Shown here piece after piece: positions 49,501 through 60,200 of a stretch of DNA of 64,000 nt (the first letter of the stretch is position 1; the number at the start of each line of letters is the position of its first letter). The notes beneath the pieces were generated by a model, which was not told where the DNA came from, did no database searches, and saw nothing but the letters and a program-made list of their open reading frames with translations. The stretch is from Lineus longissimus. Taxonomy: Eukaryota; Nemertea; Pilidiophora; Heteronemertea; Lineidae. The stretch lies in assembly GCF_910592395.1 (NCBI RefSeq), contig NC_088311.1, positions 1,986,501 through 2,050,500 on the forward strand. Reading direction: 5' to 3'. Both the position numbers and the translations under genes were made by a program.

Positions 49501-50653
49501 CTAAAGCAGCTCCAACCCAACCCAACTATGGCAGGCAGAACTTCTCCAGTGTTCTGGGTGGAAGAGAGGAAAGAGGAGTCAAGAAGCCATTCGGTGAGTG
49601 TCATGTGTTCTCGGTTGTTGAGTTGTTCTCCTAATCAGGGGCCTATCATGGGGGGGGTCACAGCCTTCGCATGGGTGTCCGCCTCTGTTTTGGTCTACAT
49701 TTTAGCTCCACCCTCACGGTTTTGGTGAGACAACCAATACCTCCAATACGGTATCAATTCCTTAATTCACATCACCTGCAGCTAGGTATATACAGTTAGT
49801 AGATGTCTCCATTCTGTTGTCTTGTTCTTGCAGGCCCGAAGCCAGCTGTAGGCAATCATGCATTTGAAGATCTGCTCGGCGGTCATGAGTTTTCATCCAG
49901 TAAGAGTAATGAGCCAAAATCTATCAAAGAGATGAGAAAGGGCACGGAATACGAAGAGACAGACCCAGACAAACGCAAGGTAAGTTTCAATCATTTCTGC
50001 CCCTGTCTGCCTTTGTGCATGAGGTAATACTCTTGTTCTTAACTGTCCGACATACATATACATGTAAAGCCAGATGATAGATCCTATGCGCTTCCTACTC
50101 AACATGTTTTCCATATAAGTTGGACATCCGAGGAGCCTGGACATCAAAACATTGATTTTGCATGTATGTGTAAACCTTTTTGTTTAGAAAACAAGATGTC
50201 ACAAAAATTGTCCAACTTCAAATGTATTTTTGATTATTGTTCAGATAAATGAGTGGACAGAAGGTAAAGAGAGGAACATCCGTACACTTCTGTGTTCATT
50301 ACACAAGATACTGTGGGATGGTACGCGTTGGAAGGAGGTCGGTATGGCAGATCTAGTCCAGGGTGATCAAGTCAAGAAAGCCTATAGGAAGGCTGTGTTA
50401 GCTGTACATCCTGATAAGGTGTGTATGAAGTACCGATAGTAAAACAAATATAATTGTTCATAACTTGGTTTTGATTTGCATTCAAATACATAGGAGGTCA
50501 CTTACTTCTTATATAAGTATGTATTTACACATGTTTATTCTTTTTTTTCAGATGGTTGGTGGACCCCATGAGGAATTTGCCAAATTAGTGTTTATGGAGT
50601 TGAATGATGCCTGGTCAGAGTTTGAGGAGCAAGGAATGAAATCACTCTATTAG
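37527..50653 (+). CDS. GAK: Cyclin-G-associated kinase / auxilin (GAK)
   Basis: Twenty-three exons: 37527-37656, 38410-38471, 39881-39940, 40309-40563, 40696-40821, 40958-41047, 41262-41397, 41613-41744, 42048-42222, 42578-42630, 42944-43092, 43354-43610, 43819-43932, 44223-44303, 44809-44926, 47137-47216, 47361-47560, 47840-49012, 49145-49273, 49453-49593, 49834-49979, 50245-50418, 50552-50653. Phases close to 1360 residues (human 1311). Residues 30-320 are a Ser/Thr kinase (EYALK lysine, HRDLKIEN, CDFGSA, YRTPE). Residues about 400-590 form a PTEN/tensin-like phosphatase module with VHCVDGK in place of an active CX5R loop, followed by a C2 domain to about 740. The large exon at 47840 is a disordered Pro/Ser region with four DPF motifs and two DLLNL boxes for adaptor and clathrin binding. 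The last 75 residues are a J domain with the HPD motif (AVHPDK). It recruits HSC70 to uncoat clathrin vesicles. The exon 11 donor (GTCAGT) is weak. Confidence 0.96.
38472..39880 (+). other. GAK intron 2 (1.4 kb)
   Basis: It separates the glycine-loop exon from the kinase helix C exon. No internal exon, RNA gene or repeat unit is recognised. There is a TACATGTACATGTA run near 39640. Confidence 0.5.
44502..44679. mobile_element. Pogo/Tigger-like MITE with TA target-site duplication, GAK intron 14
   Basis: The ends CAGTAGAACCTC and, inverted, CAGTGGAACCTC are flanked on both sides by TA. The 178-bp interior is built of inverted, partly repeated blocks (CCTCTCTATTAAGGACA, TCCTTAATAGAGAGG). Length, ends and TA duplication fit a non-autonomous Tc1/mariner-pogo element. 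Relics of related ends lie at 19562 and 52516-52540. Confidence 0.85.
44927..47136 (+). other. GAK intron 15 (2.2 kb) with candidate micro-exons
   Basis: The flanking exons join in phase 0 and align directly with the vertebrate protein (GGKVQGK, then [15 protein letters not shown]). Three short stretches inside have splice signals at both ends and keep phase 0: 45231-45260, 45406-45441 and 46550-46579. They are listed as a finding, not as established exons. Confidence 0.5.
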
Positions 50654-52515
50654 TGCAAATATGACCAATAAATACTGATACATGTCAAGATTACTAGACA
50701 CACCAGGATCACTGCTTTTGGTTGACCATGTTTCAGCAGGTCATCACACAGATGCAAGATCATATGGCCTATTGAAATGATTGTAATCATAAACTTGTTA
50801 TCTTGTCATTATCTTGATAAGTTTGGCGCTAACTCTTAACTCGTAACTTATTCCACCGCAAGAAGTCTAGTCTTCAGAGGTAGAAATGTACAAAATTATT
50901 CTCTTGAGATTGACGTTATATTCCTATTAGTTGAATCACAGGCAACACTTTTATGTCACATCATGGTTTTCTCAGATGTGAATTGGTTGTATGGATTGCC
51001 ATGTTTCTTTTTGCATTAGCTTCATGAGATCCCATGACATACAATGCAAAACCATCCAATCTCCTAATGTTGTCTCAGCAGGGCAGCCTGTACTATTCCT
51101 TCATACCATATGGCCTTATGTATCATCTGTAATGTGTATGCATGAGGAAATGGGTCACCAATTACTTAGATACATTTGTAATTAGCCATTGTCTAAACGC
51201 GTTGCATTTGGAATATTATTAAGACAGTCAGTCAAAGTCTCCTGAGCATGATATACAGTACTGGTACACATATTTGTATTAATTGAATCGTAAGATTTTT
51301 ATGTTCTTGTGGTATTAATGAATATTGTGTAGTTCATTATTTTGGACTTGAGCAAAACATTGTGATAAGGACTTTAGATGTACTGTAGGCACCTCATGAG
51401 TAAGCACCAAAATATGAACTTAGTAAATGTTGGTAAATCTTCCTTGATGTACAAATTGTTCACTTTAGTTAGTGTAAAAGCATGAGTGGCCAACTTAAGA
51501 CCTGTGCTTAGTTTGTAAAGCCTAAAAAATTCATCCATTTGAGAAAACACATTAACTGACAAAGGTCGAGTATCTGGTAAAATTAGATTTGTCATTGAAG
51601 AGGTATTTAGGGAGATAGTCATATTCCCTTCTATTAGTAAGCCTGCCTAGTCTATAGTTTGCCAAGAGCTTTTGGCCTAAGTTATTGAGGAACACAGTGT
51701 AACTGTTGGTGTTCAATCAGTTATACCTGGTATACAAACAGAGAAGGCCTTTAAGTATGTTAGGATAACAGAAGTGTGATAACTGATGTGAATGTGGATT
51801 GTAAAATCATTGATAAAATTTGTATATAATCAGCACAAATTGATGTAAATAATCAAATGAACTGTAAAACAGTGACTGTTCCTCATGGTGAGAATTTAGT
51901 GGTGATTGATGTAAACAGGGCTAGTCCATCTGGTAGTGATCTATAAACTTGAGAAGTGATAGATTTTGATGTACACATACTGTACACATTCCATGCCAAT
52001 TGATAAAGTTTTCATCCCTGCCTTTTGCTTCATTGTCCTCACACCCAAAAACATTTGTTTGGGGGTCTGAGGTGATTTTATACCACTGGTGGGGGCGTGA
52101 ATAGCTCCAGCTGTTCTTGCTGATATCTAATACACATGTAGGTATTGTATTAAACCTGAATTGCAAATCTGACAATATACGTGTACCACTAAATAAAGAT
52201 GATTTAAATATTCAACAGCGTGCGATTCAAATTCACAGTTAGAATGTTTACACGGGGTTGGTTTTTGAGCTCAGTTGAAACCTTGCTGCCATCATTCCTA
52301 AAATGAGCATTCCTGATTCTTATGTATAAGGGCTTACCACGGTTATATGCTATTTCCAATAGCCCAGTGTAACAGTCTGACTCAGGATCTGTCATGATTA
52401 TCAAGATGTTAGATCTGGCCTGCTTTTATGTAGAAAGTTTAAGGTGGCTCCTGGCCTGTTTAACAGTATCACTTTAGATAATTGGATCAAATTACTGTAG
52501 TCCCCAAAGTGAATG

Positions 52516-52540
52516 GTGTCCTAAATAGAGGTTCCATTGT
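52516..52540. repeat. Relic end of the pogo-like MITE
   Basis: GTGTCCTAAATAGAGGTTCCATTGTA matches the right end of the 44502-44679 element with a few substitutions. The left end is degraded. Confidence 0.45.
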
Positions 52541-53597
52541 ACTGGTTGTATATTTTGTTGATGATAAGTTTTAGAGGAATCATAATTCATAAGTGAGTTG
52601 TTAACTATCTTTGGCATGGATAAAGGAGAGTATAAATTATAGTTTAACATAAAAACTGAATGTAATTATGAAAGATATCAAATAAATGTATGAATTGTTA
52701 GTAAAGATCAAATATTGTGTTGTTTCACTCGTTGGCATACCAGAAGGAGGTGTTGTCTGAGCACCAGCTACTCTTCTGTCTCAGTTTTGTCCCTTTGAGG
52801 ATGGTTTGAAATACTGGAAACTAGAACTCGAGTTGAAAGGATGAACTATGTTGAACCCAAAGGCTTAAGCACTGTTCACAGGAGAACATAAACCGGTGCG
52901 ATTCTACCAGAGTATTCTACCTAGTATTGATGGTCTTCGGCCTGGAAGCTAGCTTAGTGATCTGGTCATACCACAGTTATTTAGCATGCAGAAGAAATGT
53001 TGTCATCGGTGACCTCTTCAGGCCTTTCGGCATGAATGCCTGTCAAATACCAATATCAGGTAAATCTGTGATGTGACAATGTGAGCAGAGTCAAGGAAGA
53101 CCGTGACCACAGATTGGACATAACATTGACCCCGACAGGTCAAGAACTTTTGATAGGATGGACTGACTGGGTGTCATTTTAGTTGAAATTGGTAACTCTG
53201 CAGCATGATTGTCATGGTTTAGATAATGCTCAATGAGCAATATATTTGTACAAGCTCATCTCTGCAAACACGAAACACTATAGTGTTTTTCTCTCAATTT
53301 CCTATCCTACTAACAAGTACAAATATTTTGTTGATTTGCGAATAAATTATTTCGTTTGATTAATTCAAAAGGAAAGGATTTTCTTTGAATGACAGGAGTT
53401 AATCACAAAATGTAGACCCTATCATGGTGAATGGTGCTGACACCTCTCCTAAGAGTATGTAACTAATTACCAAATTTTTAGCTAATGCTTATATATTTCC
53501 ATTAGATGAAATTTAATAAAATACCTGTTGATAAGAGAAAATGTATCATCCACGAATGTTGTAAATCAAGAGATTATTCAGAAATTTTATTTTGTAG

Positions 53598-53640
53598 ACC
53601 GGAAAGTTTTCCCATGATGCATTGTAGTTTAAGATGGCGG
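53598..53640 (+). promoter_or_regulatory. Candidate TUT4/7 promoter: ETS, ZNF143-like and YY1-like motifs
   Basis: ACCGGAAG (ETS/GABP) is followed by CCCATGATGCATTGTAGT, whose complement contains ACTACAA plus a GCAT block as in ZNF143/Staf sites, and then AAGATGGCGG (YY1). This is the motif order of many animal housekeeping promoters. The ATG within the YY1 site opens a 9-codon frame ending in TAA, so the real coding start is elsewhere. It would imply a non-coding first exon spliced to the acceptor at 54207-54208. Confidence 0.45.
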
Positions 53641-54211
53641 ATTCTCTGAAGTCAGTCGAATAAGAAGGAAATTTCTCAACAATATTACATATTTTTGCGT
53701 GATATATTGAATACTGAAATAATAAACACGCTCTAAAAGAAAGAGGTGAATATGATCTTTCATTTGATATATAACATGTATAGGTTAGATGCCTAGAAGC
53801 CTGCTATGCATCGTCCAAAGTTAGGAGTCCATATCCGGCTGAAGAAGTTTTGCTCCACTCCAGCTAGTTGTCAACCCGACCAAAGCACACGTGGAAGTGA
53901 CATTCTAGTGTACTATGCTTTTTTGATGAATGGAATGGAAAGGAAATTGTTTTTTGCATTGAATGGTTTTTTGTGTAGGGATGATATTTTTCTACATATA
54001 TCCATATCGGGTCGTAATTAACCCTATGCTATGATGACTGAGGCTCCTTCGACTTCAGTCCTACTCCTACTCCTGGATATGTCGATGGTACAGTTTAAGC
54101 ATAACTGACCTGGTGTTTTCAAAAGCTAACTTTAACCAGCTGGGCTATGCCATGGTTTTCAATGCCCGTAGTCTCCCTTTAAGATATCGATGCATGTTTT
54201 TGTTTCAGAAC

Positions 54212-57200
54212 ATGGCTTCAGAAGAAAAGGATAAAGACTGTGCCGAAATCGAAGCTGGCCTTAAAAAGATTTTGCTAAAGGATGAAAATGAGAAGGGTTC
54301 GCCTGGTGGTCAAGAAGATAAGAACAGTGGTGAGAGTAAGGTGACAACATCCAATGGTGAAACAAGCAGCCCCACCCTTGAGGAGGAAAATACCGATACA
54401 AAGCAAGTCGACAAAGAACAACAAGTTGGCAAAGAAAAACAGGTCGATAAAGAAAAACAAGTTGGCAAAGAAAAACAGGTAGAAACAGAGAAACTGGTAG
54501 ATACAGAGAATCAGGCTGATGAAGAGAAACAGGCTGATGAAGAGAAACAGGCTGATGAAGGGAAACAGGCTGATGAAGGGAAACAGGCTGATGAAGGGAA
54601 ACAGGAAGATGAGGGTAAAGAAGAAGATAAAAGCAAATCAGATGATAAAGAAAAGAAAACAATCTCTACTGCAAGTAGTAATAAGAAAGACTCTGCCGGG
54701 GCCAAGAAAGGCCAAGAGAATTCAGGGGCTGGAAGTAGTGACAGCAATGGCCAAGCTGACAGGAAGGGAAATAAAAAAAATGAAACATACGCAGACCGAA
54801 AAAAGAAACAACAACAGAAAATGAAAGTGATAAAAAAGAAACCTGCTAAATCCTCGAATCAGAATTCAGTTGAAGATGACAGCACTGAGACTGTTGCCAA
54901 GAAGATGAAGACGAATGATGAGAAGGAAGCAGCTGTGAAGGACAAGACATTGCAGAAAGAGCATCCAGGCAAAAAGAAGGAACCTGTGACTCCTGCCGGA
55001 CAAGGTACGGGTAAGTGTGGTGGGCAGACAAATAATCATGTCAGTTGGACCATTTTGAAATAAACTTTCTCTTTCGTTTTGAGATAATTTGTGTTGCTGA
55101 GCTGTACCTACATTTTGTAATGTACTTGTGTAAAATTCATGGCTTCAGTATCAGAATCAGAATGATTAGATATCCAATCCTTTTCACCCGTTTGCTTTCC
55201 AGAAAACCCATCAGCACCTCTTGATCCCGCCCACCCAAGTGTGGAGAAGCTGCGAGCTCTCATCAGAGAGGAGGTCCATCCATTAAAAAAGGTGAGTAAC
55301 TTTGTTAAAGTTGAAGAACACCATACAGAAAAAAAATTGTGTTTTCTCCAGAAAAAATTTGGGGGGTGGGGGTAGCCATGTATTCACAACTTTGATTGCA
55401 CTTGAGTGCAAGTTGATTAAAAGGAATGTCACTTTTGCTCTTGGTATTTCAGCGCTCTACGAAATTCCCGCGGGCTGCCTACTATTGTCGTCTCTGTGAA
55501 TATCACTGTGATAGTGTCATGGTTTGCGAGCGGCATATACGTGACAAGAGGCATAGGAAACTCAGGGAGGTATGTCAGCACGAACTCTCTGAATCTGTAA
55601 GTTTAGGTTAACATCTCTGAACCCTTTAAGGACTGATGGTAGATTCTTTCACTGGAGGGTAGTGAGAAGTTCATTTGTCTGCACTTTTTAACACTGTTTG
55701 TGTTGGCACACTATATGAATGAAAATGATTTCTGTCTGAAAGGCCATTGTTTACTCTCAATGAAAGGTTTCGCTGTAGAGTAATGCATGGCCACAACTTT
55801 CAACTCTGTGACGAATATTAATGATCTCACTTTGTTTGGAAAGTAATCACAATTTCCATATTTTTTGTATCCTGAAAGAAGTTGACATCACATTTAAAAG
55901 AAATTCTTTGAAGTTCAGTGGAATTTACCAACAGTCATTAGGGGTAGGAATATGTGTTGTGTTGTATTCTGTAAGAAAACCTTGTGTGATGTGTTGCCTT
56001 GCTACTGTCAATAGAATAAGTTGTTATTTTGTCATCTGCTAGCATAAGAGTTGTTGGATGGGTTTGGATTTGTTGAATATCCGGGCCAGATGATTGTTGA
56101 AAGAAATGACGTGATTTATGGTTAAAATGATTGTGTGATTTCAAGTGCATCAAAAGTTAGCTTGATTTGAAAGTGCTGATTATGGGGGTGGCAATGCATC
56201 CAGCTTACAGAATTTGGAGAGGTTCATTTCTCTTGCAATGGTGATGATGATTATTAGACTGGGTGATGAGTCATGCACGTATTGTGCTTTGCGACACCGT
56301 TATGTTAGCAATGTCAGTCTCTTTGAAGGAAATGTGTAGTAATTTACAAGATATTATAGTATTTTTGAGTGTTTCTGTCTGTTATGTCATCAACCATTCT
56401 TTTCAGACAAAAGAAACTGATTTGCTTTTGAAGCGGCTGCCTTCACTCTCTCAGCCTCACATCCGAGCACTGAACAAACTTTTGGATAAGATCGTTGAAA
56501 TGGTAGGACTGACCAAGGAAGCTACAGAGCACCGCCAGATGCTTGTGAAAAAGTTGGAGAAGATGGTTCAGGAAAAACTACCTGATGTGAAGTTAGAACT
56601 GTACGGATCATCAGTGAATGGATTTGGGTTGAAGGGCAGTGATGTCAACATTGATATTGTCATACCAGAGACCTCCAGTCCCTCTGCTACTCTCATGGGG
56701 ATCTATAAGTTACTCCGCGACAATGGTGAGTCCAATTTAAAAGCATTGTACACATGTATTTGCTACTTTTGCTTGCTCTTGCTTCTCTTAGAGTTTGGCT
56801 GTCAACTTCTAGCCATCCCTGGTTTCTCTGGGTAGTGAAGAGATGACCCTCTTGGAGAATATGAATCCGGTTTTTTCACAGCATTAAAGTGAGAATTATT
56901 GGAGAGGCAGCCTCCCCACCCTCTCGTGTTTACAAGTTCTTACTTCTCGTAAAATTCTATTTAGAAAAGCCCTCCCATCCTTGCGTGAAACGTTCAAGCT
57001 GTTTACTTATTTAAACTTCTTACCCCAGGTTCCTACTCCAAGGTTAGGAGTGACTTCACTGCAAAGATTCCAGCCATCTATTTCAAGGATCCTGTCACTG
57101 ACGTGGAATGTCAGCTTAGTGTTGGAAACGCTCTTGCCCAGCAAACAACCAAGCTTTTGTCCACCTATTGTAAGATTGATGAACGTGTCAGAAGATTAGG

Positions 57201-60200
57201 AGTTTGCTTTAGATACCTCTCTAAGGTAATTGAACATTTTGGTATTCTAGCTTATACAGGGTTTCCTTAAAGAGTTTGGTGTTGAAGCTAACATGGGGTG
57301 TTAAATGGAAACTTTGGTTTAAAATATTGAGAGCTGAGGATCAGTTAGGGCAATGTTAGCTCTATAAACAGTATAGGGCAATTTGTAAGGTATTTAATGA
57401 GGATACCAGAAACCTCAAAAGGAAACCTATCTAGTCCAAGAGCTGCCCTCTCTATACTTAAAGGTGAGTGCCGACCTGGAGTCAAACCATGACCTCTGAG
57501 TCTGAGGTGACATATGCTGATGCTAATTTCAAACATCGGTCTTCCATCATATATGTTATGGACGAGTTGTTATAAAATGTGTTGTAAATTACAGATCTGC
57601 CAAATGGATAAACAACAAGATGGTACGCTGCCTGCATATTCCTACATGTTGATGGTCATCTACTACCTCCAGCGCAGCAAGCCTAATATGCTACCTGTTC
57701 TACAAGAGCTCCTCCCGAAGGGTGTGGAAACACGTCCTGAGTTGGTGATCGAAGGAAAAGATTGCTGGTTCTATGATGATTTGGACAACTTGGTAAGATT
57801 TTGATCCTGGCTGGCAGTTAATGTTAACTCCATGCAACTAATTTTGAAGTTGAGGAGAATAAACAGTGTGGACTCTAAATTTGTTGCCAAACACCAATTG
57901 TGCAAATTCCGCCCAAAAGCTTTGGTGAAGCCCCTCAAGTTTGGGCCTACATTTCCGCTCCACCCTCCCAGTCGCGATATTCGAACAGGGACCCACCAGT
58001 GCGGTGTTCACAGCACCAGCTCTGTCTGTAATGACCTTCTGTATCCAAGTCATGAAAAGATTCTTTATTTGCTTTTGCAGAAGGATGTATGGAAAAGTGA
58101 TAACAAAGACAGTGTTGCTGAACTCTGGGTGAAGATGTTAAGGTTCTACAGCGTTGACTTTGATATGAACAACCATGTCGTCTGCCTCCGTACGAAGAAG
58201 ATTGTGACAAGAGATGAAAAGAAGTGGTCCTATAAGAAGCTTGCGATTGAAGGTAGGATTGAAATAGTTCATGGCTTGTATCGTGTGGGTATGGTTGGTT
58301 GAAGGGAATCATTCCTCGCGGCTTTGATTGATCAGTGAAAGTTTCTGTGCAGCTCTTCAAAAAAGATGAACTTGAAATTCTTTTCACATATGAAATAATT
58401 TTGGGGGGGGGGGAAGACAGTGAATCTTCCCCGCCCTAATGATGTCTGGCAAAAAAATGGTGAATGAGGTAGTTGAGTTGTTTTCACCCAGCTTATTAGT
58501 TTGCCATCGCCACTTCCAGATCCATTCTCCACCAAACGAAGTGTGTCAAGATCAGTCAGTCACACAAAGAACTTCGACTACATCCATGAAAGGTTGAAGG
58601 CTGCCTGCAAGTACTTTGGTGTTCCACAGACAAAGAATGGCCCACTTTACTGGAGGTTAGCAGAATCTGACACTAGTTCTTCGAAGTCCTCAAGCCAAGC
58701 TGATACTAAGGAGAAAGACAAGGAAAGAAAGGATAGTCAATCCGATAAGCAGTCCTACTCAGATACTGTCTCAGATATTGTAAGTCAAGCCATTGAAGGT
58801 ATCCAGGGAAAGGAGAAGACACCTGATGTGACAGACAAGGACAAAGTGTCGGAGAAGGCCGAAAGTATTGTGACAGGGTCATTGTCAGGTGCGTTCATGG
58901 ATATTCTGCATGGACATGCTGATGAGAAGTTGAAATTGAGCATCCAGACAGATTCGGCTGGAAACGTGATTGCGAAAGCAAAAGAGAATGGTGCAGACAC
59001 TGGTGATGATACATCATCAAGTCAAGAGGATACACCGGCGTCGTGCAAGGAAGCTAAAAAGAAGGGAAACATTGATGAGTTTGCCCACAAGTATGTTGAG
59101 CATGTGATGGGCAAGGCCCTGAAGGGTGCAGAAGATGACGATGCATTCAAGAAAGAGGATGGTGATGTGACCACACCAATCCCTGCTGCTCATCTCCGCT
59201 CCAAGTTTGGACGCACTGACAGTGTGGATCGCTATGGTGACGATGATGACGAGGATATCACTGAGTTGATGAATGCGGCTGTTGAAGAGCAAGAGGGTGA
59301 TGGCGGTGAAGAACTCGTTGATGAGAAGGACATTGGAGATGGAGAGGCAAGCTCCTACAAGCCAGGATCAAGTGAAGGGGTCTATAGTGAGAAGCTGGTT
59401 GATAATCTGAAACAGAAGGATGTCTTGTTCCTCTTTGAGAGACAGAAACTCTGCGATGGAAAGGTGGGTATATTTGTTTGTTTTTGAAATTGTTTGCAAT
59501 CTTGTTTCATTAAGTGCTGAAGTCCGCAACGATCTACATGTAGATCTTCTTCACCAAGGTCATTTCTAGGACTTCTCGCAAACAAGAGATTGCGCGGTTG
59601 CTGCATTCCCTACAATAGGGCCAAGAAAATACCACTGACAGCTTTATTTTCTTGTTCAGGATTAGATTCTGTGCGCCTTAACTTTTCTTTGAGAGCCCAA
59701 ATACTTTAAGGATTAGGGGATGGCCTGTTCAAGTTATATTGCAACAATACAAGTTGTAACTCCTGTTATGCTTTGTTTAGAAACCAGCTGTCATGTGCAG
59801 TATCTGCCAGAAGGAAGGTCATCTAAAGCAGAATTGTCCAGAAGAAAATCTTCCCCCGATCTCACCCCTGCCGACCCTGACACCAGAATACAAGAAACTG
59901 CTGAATGATATATTGAAGATGGTGCCTGGTAAGATATGTTTGAAATCTGGCTAAGGGATTACTGAACTATCTTTATTACAGAACTGCCTGAAACTACTTA
60001 AATCATGCCTCTTTGTCTCAGTAATGTGACTGGAATACTGCTAAGCATTTTATAAAGAAGCACTTAACAAGCTGTTTTTAACGGATCTGTTTTTCTTCGC
60101 AGACGATTTCATGCCAACTGACAAAGAGATCAATGCCAGGAAAGAGATTCTCACTGAATTAGAAGTTTTCATTCGAGAAATATACCCAGGTAAGTGGTAT

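Larger units (their letters stand above)
50654..54211 (+). other. GAK 3' UTR and 5' region of the TUT4/7 gene
   Basis: AATAAA signals on the + strand lie at 50667-50672, about 52193-52198 and about 52682-52687, so GAK may use several 3' ends. A relic pogo-like MITE end is at 52516-52540. The TUT4/7 promoter candidate is at 53598-53640. Nothing coding is supported. Confidence 0.55.

Noticed and set aside
54261-54747. Antisense frames rich in SLHQPV / CFPSSA repeats
   Set aside because: Shadows of the 18-bp coding repeat on the opposite strand of TUT4/7 exon 2.
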